Of a stretch of 52,793 nt of DNA, positions 1 through 8,384 are shown in pieces (position 1 is the stretch's first letter; each line of letters starts with the position of its first letter). The position numbers and the translations under genes were made by a program. Where the stretch lies: assembly GCA_002507175.1 (NCBI GenBank), contig DAZE01000006.1, positions 1 to 52,793 of the forward strand, in the 5' to 3' direction. The notes beneath the pieces are model-generated. The model was not told where the DNA came from. It did no database searches and saw nothing but the letters and a program-made list of their open reading frames with translations. The stretch comes from Euryarchaeota archaeon UBA558 (GTDB taxonomy: Archaea > Thermoplasmatota > Poseidoniia > Poseidoniales > Thalassarchaeaceae).

Positions 1-2
1 CG

Positions 3-758
3 CAGGCTCAATCGGAAAAATTGGAACAAGAGAACGCAAACGATTTCACAGAAATACCCCTCGAGGATGAGCCTGATCCAATACCGAATATGGATGAAGA
101 GGAATTGCTTTCTTTGACTAACGCGGAACTGAGATCTATGCTTTCCAGTCTTGGCGCCTCCACTGATGGAAACAAAAAAGAATTAGTAGAGAGATTTCTT
201 AATACAAAATTGCCCCATGAGGGCGGAGAAACTCCTGACATTGATGGAAACCCAGCTATTGAAAGCTTGACTGACATGGGTACTAGGGTTGACTCATCAC
301 AGACGCCGGGCGCCTCGGATGCACGACCGAGGATCTCACCCCCCAAAATCCCGGAAATAGATTCGATTCCAGAATCAGCAATCGAATCTGAATCCAAGAA
401 TCAAAACGAATCTATCATAAAGACAGTTGATGGTTTCCTTAATCATGATATTGAACGGGCTCAGAGACCTAGTTATTGGCCTTGGGCACAACAGATGCCC
501 TGGATTGAGAGGGATATAGCTGTTAAACTCAAGCAAGCTATGGGCGAGGCCAAGGAAAAAAGAATGGGTCGCGCCCGTGAACTATTGGACGAAGCTGGAC
601 CGCATCTGGGTGAAAGGACGAGGCTGTTGTTCCCCGTCTGTCGATTATTGCAGGCGCTGGGAAGGGGCGATGAGGTACCCAAAATTATTGATGGTGCTGA
701 GAAATATCACCCATCTGACCCTGCTGTGGCCGATGCTCGGTACCGGTTAGGGGTTTGA
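3..758 (+). CDS. SAP-domain protein with helical C-terminus (5' partial)
   Basis: The reading frame is open to the left edge, so the true start probably lies outside the window; the first internal start-like codon is a TTG at 21. An acidic N-terminal segment is followed at about residues 29-62 (counted from the TTG) by a SAP-like helix-turn-helix (LTNAELRSMLSSLGAS, then a Lys-rich stretch and LVERFL), a motif known to bind DNA or RNA. The middle is low-complexity and polar. The last 100 residues contain Trp-Pro-rich and Ala/Arg-rich helices resembling TPR-type repeats (GRARELLDEAGPHLGE). The stop is one base before the start of the acetyltransferase gene, so the two are probably co-transcribed. 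The function is not known; a nucleic-acid-linked scaffold role is inference from the SAP motif only. Confidence 0.7.
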   Translation, partial: QAQSEKLEQENANDFTEIPLEDEPDPIPNMDEEELLSLTNAELRSMLSSLGASTDGNKKELVERFLNTKLPHEGGETPDIDGNPAIESLTDMGTRVDSSQTPGASDARPRISPPKIPEIDSIPESAIESESKNQNESIIKTVDGFLNHDIERAQRPSYWPWAQQMPWIERDIAVKLKQAMGEAKEKRMGRARELLDEAGPHLGERTRLLFPVCRLLQALGRGDEVPKIIDGAEKYHPSDPAVADARYRLGV

Positions 759-759
759 C

Positions 760-1368
760 ATGTCCAGAAGGGCTACTGTATCTATCCGCGTTGATGATGG
801 CTTGGTGTTGAGACCTGCTAGTCCATCGGTGCTCACCGAGCTGCAAGAAGCATTTGAGGAGACTTGGCCAGAGGTCAGCAGGGCTATGCCTTGGATTAAC
901 ATTGAGAGAGATTTGAAACAACAAATTCTATCTTTTTTGGACGAAACTCAAAGATTGGGAAGGTCGGGGCTTCTCCATCATTGGGTGATGATAGACCCAA
1001 GATCCGAGCGAATAATGGGGCTAATAGGGTTCGACCGAGTGACTCGCTCAACGAAGAGTGATTGGAATCTAGGATATTGGGTTAGGAGTCTAAACCAGAA
1101 ATATGGGGTGGCAAAAAGATCAATCCGTGCTGTACTGGAGTGGCTTAGTCGTGGAAATAGCATTGTAGTTGAATTAAAGGTCGACCCCCATAACCTCCCA
1201 GGATTATCCACAGTCAAGCATGCAGTGCGAGAATGGGGTGGCACGAGAGCGCCTGACGGTGACTCTGCAATCACAGTTGCTGGCCTGAGGACTATTCATC
1301 ATTGTTATCTGATCGAAATTGGAGATAAAGGATCAACAGATATGTCTTATCGACAAGTGCGAGGTTGA
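760..1368 (+). CDS. GNAT-family N-acetyltransferase (RimJ/RimL-like)
   Basis: A 202-residue protein with the layout of the RimJ/RimL branch of GNAT acetyltransferases. It opens with a beta strand giving the 'LVLRPASPS' entry, has a central 'RIMGLIGFDRV' strand, then 'WNLGYWVRSLNQKYGVAKRSIRAVLEWL', which corresponds to the acetyl-CoA-binding segment and following helix, and a late 'DPHNLPGLSTVKHA' that matches the usual 'N..S..v..k.G' region. Members acetylate protein N-termini or small amines; the substrate cannot be told here. The ATG lies one base after the stop of the upstream SAP-domain gene, which indicates translational coupling. Confidence 0.8.
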   Translation: MSRRATVSIRVDDGLVLRPASPSVLTELQEAFEETWPEVSRAMPWINIERDLKQQILSFLDETQRLGRSGLLHHWVMIDPRSERIMGLIGFDRVTRSTKSDWNLGYWVRSLNQKYGVAKRSIRAVLEWLSRGNSIVVELKVDPHNLPGLSTVKHAVREWGGTRAPDGDSAITVAGLRTIHHCYLIEIGDKGSTDMSYRQVRG

Positions 1369-1404
1369 AAGGTGGGCCCCATCTCGAAGTAGCGAGGTAG
1401 TGTA

Positions 1405-4050
1405 ATGGCACACAGATCGGTGCTACCAGACGAGGACCAATCCGAGACTAATGAATGGCTGCAAGCGCTTCGTGATGTCGTAGGCAACAGTGGAGCCTCA
1501 AGGGCACGTCTGCTGTTACATGAGATACTCGGAGAAGCCGTCGATCTTGATATCCCAATCTCTCCGATATCGAGGACTCCATACTTAAACACGATACCTA
1601 CGGAGATGGAAGGAAGATATCCCGGAAATGAGGATCTTGAGGAAGAATTTCAGAACTACGTCCTATGGAATGCAGCGGCCATAGTATCTGATGCCAATCG
1701 AAGGGTGGATGGGATAGGTGGTCATATCTCGACATATGCCTCTTCATCTACGTTGTATGAGGTTGGGTTTAATCACGTTTTCAGGGGGAAGGATGAGGGG
1801 CTAGGGGATGCAATCTATATTCAAGGCCATGGAAGCCCCGGCATTTATGCCAGAGCCTTTCTAGAAGGGAGGCTTAGTCGTGAACAACTAAAGAAATTCC
1901 GACAGGAAGTTTCAGGAGAAGGGCTTTCATCGTATCCCCATCCTAGGTTGATGCCCGATTTTTGGGAATATCCTACCGTCTCCATGGGGTTGGGGCCATT
2001 GGCAGCAGTTCTTCACGCAAGATTCTGGAAATACCTACACAACAGAGGTTTGGCAGATACATCAGACTCCCGAGTGTTCTCGTTCCTTGGTGATGGAGAA
2101 ATGGACGAGCCGGAGTCCATTGCCTCAATTGCGATAGCTGGTAGGGAAAGATTGGACAATCTGATCGTAGTTGTGAATTGCAATCTGCAAAGGCTAGACG
2201 GGCCAGTTCGAGGTAATGCGAAGATAATCCAAGAGTTGGAGGGATTGTATCGTGGGGCTGGTTGGAATGTCATCAAGGTGCTTTGGAACCACGCGTGGGA
2301 CAAGTTATTGAGAGGTAGTAATGGACGTGCCCTTCTGGAGAGGTTAGAAGAGATAAACGACGGTGATTTTCAGAGGATGAGCACCCTTGATCCGCGTGCC
2401 TTCAGGGAGGAGTTTTTCGGCGCTACGAAAGAACTCCAAGATTTGGGTTCATCATTATCGGATTCCGACATCTCATCTCTTGGAAGAGGTGGGCATGATC
2501 GGAAGAAAGTACTGGCTGCCTACAGGGAGGCAGAGAATTCTGATCGGCCTTCCGTAATATTAGCACACACTGTGAAAGGATGGGGTATTGAATCATTCCT
2601 AGCAAGGAACTCCACACACCAGAAGAAAAAATTGGACAGGGAGTCTTTGATCGATTACAGGGACTACCTGAAGATTGAAATTGACGAAGACCGGGTCGAA
2701 GATGACCCATTCATGGAATTAGAGGAAGGGGCAGAGTCGTTGGAATATTCGAAGAACAGGAGGTCGTCCTTGGGTGGACCATTGCCCTTGAGAAAAGTGA
2801 ATTTTGAGCCCATGTCCTTGCCCAATCCAATGGTATTCTCAGAGTTCGACTCTGGTACCCCCGAGAAGCAAAAAGTCTCAACAACCATGGCTTTTGTCAG
2901 GATGTTGCGAAATCTCATGAAATCCGAGATTGGGGACCACGTGGTTCCAATAATCCCAGACGAAGGTAGAACTTTCGGAATGGATCCGCTTTTCAGCGAG
3001 TTTGGGATTTACTCCCAGGTCGGCCAGAAATACACGCCGGTTGACCATAAGATGCTAATGAATTACAAGGAGGCCAGAACAGGTCAGATATTGCAAGAGG
3101 GGATCTCTGAGGCTGGTGCTATGGCCACATGGACCGCAGCGGCGACCTCTTATGCCCATGCGGGAGTTGCGACAATACCATTCTACACCTTCTATTCTAT
3201 GTTCGGATTCCAGCGAATAGCGGATCAAGTGTGGGCTGCTGCTGACTCGCGAGCCAGGGGGTTCCTCATGGGAGCTACAGCAGGACGGACTACCCTGAAT
3301 GGTGAGGGCTTGCAACATCAAGACGGGCACAGTCTCTTGCTAGCATCTACAGTACCCTCTGTCAGGGCGTGGGATCCAGCCTATGCATATGAGTTGGCTA
3401 CAATTATCCAGTATGGCTTAAAGGATATGTTCGATGATGGAAATGATATGATCCATTATGTCATGCTGTACAACGACAATGAGCGTCAACCTGCAAAACC
3501 GGATGGGTGTGAGGCGGGGATTGTCCGTGGGGCTTATCGGCTCACTGGAAACGTAGACGATGATGCTCCGATGATAAGACTGCTTGGATCGGGACCGATT
3601 ATGAAAAACGTAATTTCGGCCTCCGAAGACCTAAATGGGCGAGGAATTACTACCGAAATCTGGTCTGTGACCTCCTATGGAGAGTTGAGGAGAGAGGGTT
3701 TGGAATTCGAGCGTATCAAACGATTCGACCCTGAACACGACGGGGTTCCTTACGTTGAAGCTTGTTTCGGAGACGGGATTCCAACTGTGGCAGCCTCAGA
3801 CTACATCGCCGCGGTCCCGGAAATGATACAAAGATGGACCAAAGGTGGGTTTCTCCCACTGGGAACTGACGGATTTGGGAGAAGCGACACTCGAAAGGAG
3901 TTGCGCCGCTTCTTTGAAGTGGATTCGGATAGCATTGTGTTAGCATCGTTATCATTGTTAGAGAGAGAGGGGGGCATTCCTCCAGGGTCTAGCGCTTCTT
4001 TTGCCAAAAAGGCTGGTTTAAGCTATGACAGAAAAGATGTGACCTTGTGA
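1405..4050 (+). CDS. aceE: Pyruvate dehydrogenase E1 component, homodimeric type
   Basis: This 881-residue protein matches bacterial homodimeric E1 (E. coli AceE is 887 residues) along its length. E1 uses thiamine diphosphate to decarboxylate pyruvate and passes the acetyl group to E2. Visible landmarks are the N-terminal 'HGSPGIYARAFLEGRL', the ThDP/Mg motif beginning GDGEMDEPES at residue 229 and ending in NCNLQRLDG, the 'GRGGHDRKK' loop, 'ILAHTVKGWG', and the second-half 'GLQHQDGHS' region. The ATG is preceded by a purine-rich GAGGT. No E2 or E3 gene lies in the window. It converges on the flavin oxidoreductase gene with one base between the stops. AceE is unusual for archaea, which mostly use pyruvate:ferredoxin oxidoreductase, so bacterial transfer is likely. 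Confidence 0.95.
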   Translation: MAHRSVLPDEDQSETNEWLQALRDVVGNSGASRARLLLHEILGEAVDLDIPISPISRTPYLNTIPTEMEGRYPGNEDLEEEFQNYVLWNAAAIVSDANRRVDGIGGHISTYASSSTLYEVGFNHVFRGKDEGLGDAIYIQGHGSPGIYARAFLEGRLSREQLKKFRQEVSGEGLSSYPHPRLMPDFWEYPTVSMGLGPLAAVLHARFWKYLHNRGLADTSDSRVFSFLGDGEMDEPESIASIAIAGRERLDNLIVVVNCNLQRLDGPVRGNAKIIQELEGLYRGAGWNVIKVLWNHAWDKLLRGSNGRALLERLEEINDGDFQRMSTLDPRAFREEFFGATKELQDLGSSLSDSDISSLGRGGHDRKKVLAAYREAENSDRPSVILAHTVKGWGIESFLARNSTHQKKKLDRESLIDYRDYLKIEIDEDRVEDDPFMELEEGAESLEYSKNRRSSLGGPLPLRKVNFEPMSLPNPMVFSEFDSGTPEKQKVSTTMAFVRMLRNLMKSEIGDHVVPIIPDEGRTFGMDPLFSEFGIYSQVGQKYTPVDHKMLMNYKEARTGQILQEGISEAGAMATWTAAATSYAHAGVATIPFYTFYSMFGFQRIADQVWAAADSRARGFLMGATAGRTTLNGEGLQHQDGHSLLLASTVPSVRAWDPAYAYELATIIQYGLKDMFDDGNDMIHYVMLYNDNERQPAKPDGCEAGIVRGAYRLTGNVDDDAPMIRLLGSGPIMKNVISASEDLNGRGITTEIWSVTSYGELRREGLEFERIKRFDPEHDGVPYVEACFGDGIPTVAASDYIAAVPEMIQRWTKGGFLPLGTDGFGRSDTRKELRRFFEVDSDSIVLASLSLLEREGGIPPGSSASFAKKAGLSYDRKDVTL

Positions 4051-4051
4051 C

Positions 4052-5143
4052 TCATCCATCCACGAATCCTTCCCATAATTGCATGTAATCTATGAATTTA
4101 GGGCTCAAATCTGCTTTGGACAAATGAAGTTTTGTGAATGGGGGCCGTCGATTGTCGGCACTGAAAACTCGTCGAGGCCAATCAGGGTGTGCTATGCCCG
4201 CTCGTCCGACTCCGATCAAATCTGCACCTTGATTGAATGCCTCGTTCACATCGCTGTCATCCCATATGGATCCGGTAGTAATCAGAGTAATCTTCTCCCC
4301 AAGTTGCTTTGAGAAAATCCTAGTGATCGGTAATTGTTCATTTTTATATTGAGTCTTGTTGTTTATGTCCCAGCAAGATAAATGTAAGATGTCAATACCT
4401 TCTTTCACTAATATTTTGGAAACTGTGATACTCTCATCCACTGTCACCCCACAAGATGGATATTCTGGAGATATTCTGACTGCCACCACGAAGTCCCGGG
4501 GGGTCGCTCTCCTAATTCCCCTCACAATTTCGATGAGGAATCTTGACCTGTTCCGAAGTGTTCCTCCCCACTCATCCGACCTTTTGTTTGTTTTCTTACC
4601 AAGAAATTGTGTTATCAAATAACCATGGGCTCCATGAATTTCCACGCCATCAAATCCAGCTTTGTGGCACCTGATGGCAGCGTCAACGTACCATCGGACT
4701 GCTTCTTTTATCTCTGGTTCCAGCATAGCTCTTGAAAAGTTCGTTGATGACTGATTAGTTCTATTCCTGCTGCTTGAAATCGGTGTCTTACCGGTAATTT
4801 CTGTGGGGGCTCTCATACCCCCATGGAAAATCTGAACTAGGCTAATTGCCCCATGGGAATTTATTCGGCCTGCGAGGTCTATCAAACCGGGTAGCATTTC
4901 GTCAGAATGAACACCGAGTTCTCCACTCCATGACTTTCCACTGGGATGCACGAATGCCGCTGCCGTTGTGATTATCGCAAAGCCATCATGGGCACGTCTC
5001 TCTAGCCATTTGATCTCCTCCTCCGTCAAACTGCCATCATCATTGCTCTGCTTATTGGTCAATGCCGCAAGTACGCTCCTGTTGCGTAGAACCTTGTTCG
5101 TTCCTGGAAGCAAAAACTCGCTATTGAAAATATCCTCGGACAT
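4052..5143 (-). CDS. Old-yellow-enzyme family NADH:flavin oxidoreductase
   Basis: A 363-residue FMN-dependent TIM-barrel protein of the OYE/2,4-dienoyl-CoA reductase group. It reads like a one-domain member: an N-terminal 'NRSVLAALTNKQSNDDGSLT' strand, the substrate-binding 'GVEIHGAHGYLITQFL' segment with the His-Gly-Ala-His motif, 'NKRSDEWGGTLRNRSRF', which is the standard FMN-binding Arg region, and 'ADLIGVGRAGIAHPDWP' at the end of the barrel. It lacks the C-terminal 4Fe-4S and FAD/NAD domains of full dienoyl-CoA reductases. These enzymes reduce activated C=C bonds; the natural substrate is unknown. The gene begins 7 bases after the purH stop and is the last gene of the minus-strand run. 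Confidence 0.9.
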   Translation of the reverse strand: MSEDIFNSEFLLPGTNKVLRNRSVLAALTNKQSNDDGSLTEEEIKWLERRAHDGFAIITTAAAFVHPSGKSWSGELGVHSDEMLPGLIDLAGRINSHGAISLVQIFHGGMRAPTEITGKTPISSSRNRTNQSSTNFSRAMLEPEIKEAVRWYVDAAIRCHKAGFDGVEIHGAHGYLITQFLGKKTNKRSDEWGGTLRNRSRFLIEIVRGIRRATPRDFVVAVRISPEYPSCGVTVDESITVSKILVKEGIDILHLSCWDINNKTQYKNEQLPITRIFSKQLGEKITLITTGSIWDDSDVNEAFNQGADLIGVGRAGIAHPDWPRRVFSADNRRPPFTKLHLSKADLSPKFIDYMQLWEGFVDG

Positions 5144-5150
5144 TGTACCA

Positions 5151-6746
5151 CTAGTGCAGGAAAAGTCTTCTATTTGTAAAGATCATCGACATATCGTGTT
5201 CATCAGCCGCCGAGATGGAATCTGAATCTCTCATTGATCCACCGGGTTGGACAATGGATTCAACGCCTATTTCGTTCGCAGTGTCTATTCCATCCCTGAA
5301 TGGGAAAAATGCGTCAGATATCATCATTGAGCCCTTCGCCCTGTCTCCGGCTCTCCTCGCTGCGATCCTGACCGCTTCGACGCGGCTTGTTTGTCCGGGT
5401 CCGACGCCGACCGTCGCGAAGCCGGTTTTTGTGGTCGAAACAAGTAATATAGCATTAGATTTGACATCTGAAATAACCGCAGTTCCGAATTTAGCCAACA
5501 TGATATCTGATTCTGTGAATTCCTTTTTTGTGACGCTCTCTATCGAATTCCAATCAATCATCGGAGGACCCTGTGTTTGAGCAAGCCATCCTCCCTCTAT
5601 CTGTTTCATGTTGATTGAAGGTTGTCGCGGGGCCATCGTTGGCAGGGTCAGCATCCTACGATTCTTCTTGATTGAGAGGATTTCAATGGCCTCTTCATCG
5701 TAATCGGGCGCTAACAGGCACTCAAAAAAGTGGTCACCTATAACCTCAGCAGTAGTTTTCGTTACCTTTTTGTTAAAGGCGATGACGCATCCAAATGCGC
5801 TTTCTGGATCGCTGAGCAATGCATTTGCCCATGCACCATCTTGAGTTGCGTCAATCGAAGCCCCACATGGGTTTGTGTGTTTAATTATCACACAGGCATC
5901 CATTCCCTCGAACTCAGGCAACATTAGCGTGGTCACCAACCTCAATGCTGCATCGAGGTCGAGGTAATTGTTGAATGATAGCGGTTTACCCCCAAGTTGC
6001 TTGGCAGCCGCTAGACTGTTCTGAGAGTGCGAGTCGGGGTAAAATGCAGCCAATTGATGTGGATTTTCCCCATACCTCAATTCAACTCCATTTCCAGTGG
6101 AGATGTGACTCTGCGTGGGGATGATCTCACCGATAAAACGTGAGTCAAGCTCATTTGAAACTCCGGAATCATACGCAGAGGTCTCTTGAAAAGCCTGCAA
6201 TGCCAGTTTTTTTCTTAGTTTCGAATCGATCTTGGTTGGTTCCCCTTTCGCTTCTCCTAGCGCAGCTAGGACCTCATCGTATTGATCTGGAGAGGTCACG
6301 ACAATTACATCATCGTGATTCTTTGCTGCGGAGCGTATCATCGTAGGTCCGCCTATGTCAATCATTTCTATCAATGTAGGATCGTCAACAGGCGGTTCTA
6401 TCGCGGCAGTCTCCTCGAAGGGGTAGAGATTTACGCAAACGAGGTCAATGGTCTGATATCCGAGCTCATTGAGAGTCTCTTGATCCTCTTTGTTTGCTCT
6501 TCTAGACAGTAATCCTGAATGGATAGCAGGATGGAGTGTTTTGACACGCCCATCAAAGCACTCTGGGTGCCCAGTGACTTCAGAGACGTCTTTGACCTCA
6601 AGTCCGGCACTCTTCAGCTCGCGTGATGTGCCCCCGGTTGAAATGAGGTTCCAACCCATGTCTGATATCGCTCTTGCAAAGTCTACAACACCTTCTTTCC
6701 GATAGACGCTGATAAGCGCAGTCCTGTTCTTCATGATGCTACTCAT
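5151..6746 (-). CDS. purH: Bifunctional AICAR formyltransferase / IMP cyclohydrolase
   Basis: A 531-residue protein of the standard PurH length that catalyses the last two steps of IMP synthesis. The N-terminal MGS-like cyclohydrolase domain shows 'NLISTGGTSRELKSAGL' and 'FDGRVKTLHPAIHSGLL'. The transformylase domain shows 'LRYGENPHQ', the catalytic 'KHTNPCGAS' Lys-His segment, 'GPGQTSRVEAVRIA', 'SDAFFPFRDGI', and the typical C-terminal Arg-Arg-Leu-Phe-Leu-His ending. Many archaea use PurP and PurO instead, so this is a bacterial-type solution. A second in-frame ATG four codons in could also be the start. The gene sits 28 bases downstream of the chaperonin gene on the same strand. Confidence 0.95.
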   Translation of the reverse strand: MSSIMKNRTALISVYRKEGVVDFARAISDMGWNLISTGGTSRELKSAGLEVKDVSEVTGHPECFDGRVKTLHPAIHSGLLSRRANKEDQETLNELGYQTIDLVCVNLYPFEETAAIEPPVDDPTLIEMIDIGGPTMIRSAAKNHDDVIVVTSPDQYDEVLAALGEAKGEPTKIDSKLRKKLALQAFQETSAYDSGVSNELDSRFIGEIIPTQSHISTGNGVELRYGENPHQLAAFYPDSHSQNSLAAAKQLGGKPLSFNNYLDLDAALRLVTTLMLPEFEGMDACVIIKHTNPCGASIDATQDGAWANALLSDPESAFGCVIAFNKKVTKTTAEVIGDHFFECLLAPDYDEEAIEILSIKKNRRMLTLPTMAPRQPSINMKQIEGGWLAQTQGPPMIDWNSIESVTKKEFTESDIMLAKFGTAVISDVKSNAILLVSTTKTGFATVGVGPGQTSRVEAVRIAARRAGDRAKGSMMISDAFFPFRDGIDTANEIGVESIVQPGGSMRDSDSISAADEHDMSMIFTNRRLFLH

Positions 6747-6774
6747 CCGACCAGGTCAATGACCATTGGGGAGG

Positions 6775-8343
6775 CTAATCTCCTCTGGCGCTGACCACCT
6801 GATCGATTCTCATCATGGCCACGGTCGTCTCAACTGCTGCCTCCAGGCTTGAAATCAAGCTGGAGGCAGGGTGCAAGACACCCTCCACGACGGAAATATA
6901 TCCATCCAAGGAAATCCCATGATCTATCTTAGTCTCATCTCTGGACTTTGTTCTAAGTTCCAGCACTGCGTCCAGACCTTCTCTACCAGCGTTTGATGCC
7001 AACACGAAAGGTATCGTTTCAAGAGCTCTCGCGTAAGCCTCCATTGCCAACCTCTCCCTACCAGGTTCTGATAGACTTGCATTCCTGATATCATTGGCTA
7101 TTCGAGCATAAATTGAGCCTGCGCCCTTGACGACTCGTGGGTCTTGCTCACAAACCAACATCGATCGAATCGCATCATGTAGGCTTCGAATCGTCTCCTC
7201 TGCAGATACGTCTGAGACTCCACCGATTAGGAACGAGACTAGTCTAGGGGAAGGGCAATTATCGATCTCAATGATATCCTCCACCTGATCGGATGATGGC
7301 CTCCTAGTCCAACTGACGGTCCCAGCATTCCCGATCATTGATTGATGGATATCCATGATGGAGTCAACTACCACGGAATTGGTGCATAGGGCTACTTGTT
7401 CTATCTCTGATGAGTCAAGGCCTTGAATGGCCAATACGCCTGATCTGGATAATTCATAGAGTATGTCTCGATCGATCTCCCCCCCACAAACCACAAAATT
7501 GGCTGATGTACTCATTATTTTGTCTGAGATCTTCGTTTTTCTCTCCTTTTCTGCCTCAATGAATGAGTCCAATTCATCAGAATTGCTTACTCGAACTTCC
7601 GCCGTTCTGGTCATTTTCCTAATTTTTATGTCTCCTCTGATTACCAACACATTTGGATTCTCAAGATTGTTCGGGGCACTTTCCGATGGGACTCTCTTCC
7701 TCATCTGGAAGCCCATGATCAGCCTCGATCGCTCTTGGGTCCCCATTCCTGTCTTGATCATACCGAAACTTTCAGTTGAAATATCTTGGTCTGCTCCTTT
7801 CAACACCTCGAGCGATCTAACCAGTAAAGGTGCGAAGTGATCTGGATTGGCGCTCTTTCCAGTCATAGCCGTGTATGCCACCCTTTCCATATCGCCACTT
7901 CTTATTGGCATTGATCTGTTTTCTATGGTTCTCTTGGAGATCTCAAGTGAGTTTCTATAGCCCTCTACTATTGTGAGTGGATGAAATCCTCGAGACAGCA
8001 GCCGTGAGGCTTCCTCTAACAATGATCCGCAAACAAGCAGGGTACCGGTGACGCCGTCCCCACTGACCTCCTCTTGAGTCTCACCCATCGAAACCATCAT
8101 TTTTGCAGCTGGATGTTTCACTAACAACTCAGAAACGATTCTTGCGCCGTCGTTCGTTATGGCTCTGCTACCATCGGTTTTGTAGAGCATCTTGTCGAGT
8201 CCCCTCGGACCATAGGTTGGTCGAAGAATGTCTGAGAATACCCTAGCTGCTTCTATCATCTTCTCTTGGACTTGTGTACCGCTCGTGGTTTTGGTCTGTT
8301 CCTTGACGATCCTAACTGGACTTGATTTGTTTGCTTCCGACAA
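6775..8343 (-). CDS. Divergent thermosome (group II chaperonin) subunit
   Basis: A member of the thermosome/CCT family of ATP-driven folding chambers. The TTG at 8343 is chosen because an AGGAGG ribosome site lies about 10 bases before it and chaperonin homology begins there, giving 522 residues; the frame runs further upstream only as an overlap with the ATPase gene. Conserved parts are 'LRPTYGPRGLDKML', 'TNDGARI', 'HPAAKMM', the 'HDAIRSM' segment expected to hold the ATPase aspartate, 'FVLASNAGREGLDAV' and the terminal 'MRIDQVVSARGD'. It departs from the family at the usually invariant GDGTTT phosphate loop, which reads GDGVTG, and VVPGGGA reads VVKGAGS. It is therefore probably a diverged paralogue, not the main folding subunit. 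It lies between the ATPase-KH gene and purH. Confidence 0.88.
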   Translation of the reverse strand: MSEANKSSPVRIVKEQTKTTSGTQVQEKMIEAARVFSDILRPTYGPRGLDKMLYKTDGSRAITNDGARIVSELLVKHPAAKMMVSMGETQEEVSGDGVTGTLLVCGSLLEEASRLLSRGFHPLTIVEGYRNSLEISKRTIENRSMPIRSGDMERVAYTAMTGKSANPDHFAPLLVRSLEVLKGADQDISTESFGMIKTGMGTQERSRLIMGFQMRKRVPSESAPNNLENPNVLVIRGDIKIRKMTRTAEVRVSNSDELDSFIEAEKERKTKISDKIMSTSANFVVCGGEIDRDILYELSRSGVLAIQGLDSSEIEQVALCTNSVVVDSIMDIHQSMIGNAGTVSWTRRPSSDQVEDIIEIDNCPSPRLVSFLIGGVSDVSAEETIRSLHDAIRSMLVCEQDPRVVKGAGSIYARIANDIRNASLSEPGRERLAMEAYARALETIPFVLASNAGREGLDAVLELRTKSRDETKIDHGISLDGYISVVEGVLHPASSLISSLEAAVETTVAMMRIDQVVSARGD

Positions 8344-8348
8344 AAAGA

Positions 8349-8354
8349 AACCCC
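8349..8354 (-). promoter_or_regulatory. Shine-Dalgarno site that fixes the chaperonin start
   Basis: On the minus strand the sequence reads AGGAGGGGTTTCTTT directly before a TTG codon at 8343. This near-perfect ribosome site decides the start against the longer open frame that reaches 8478. It is unusual here because many neighbouring genes look leaderless instead. Confidence 0.7.
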
Positions 8355-8384
8355 TCCTAATGTAATCCCGAATGCCGGCTCCGC

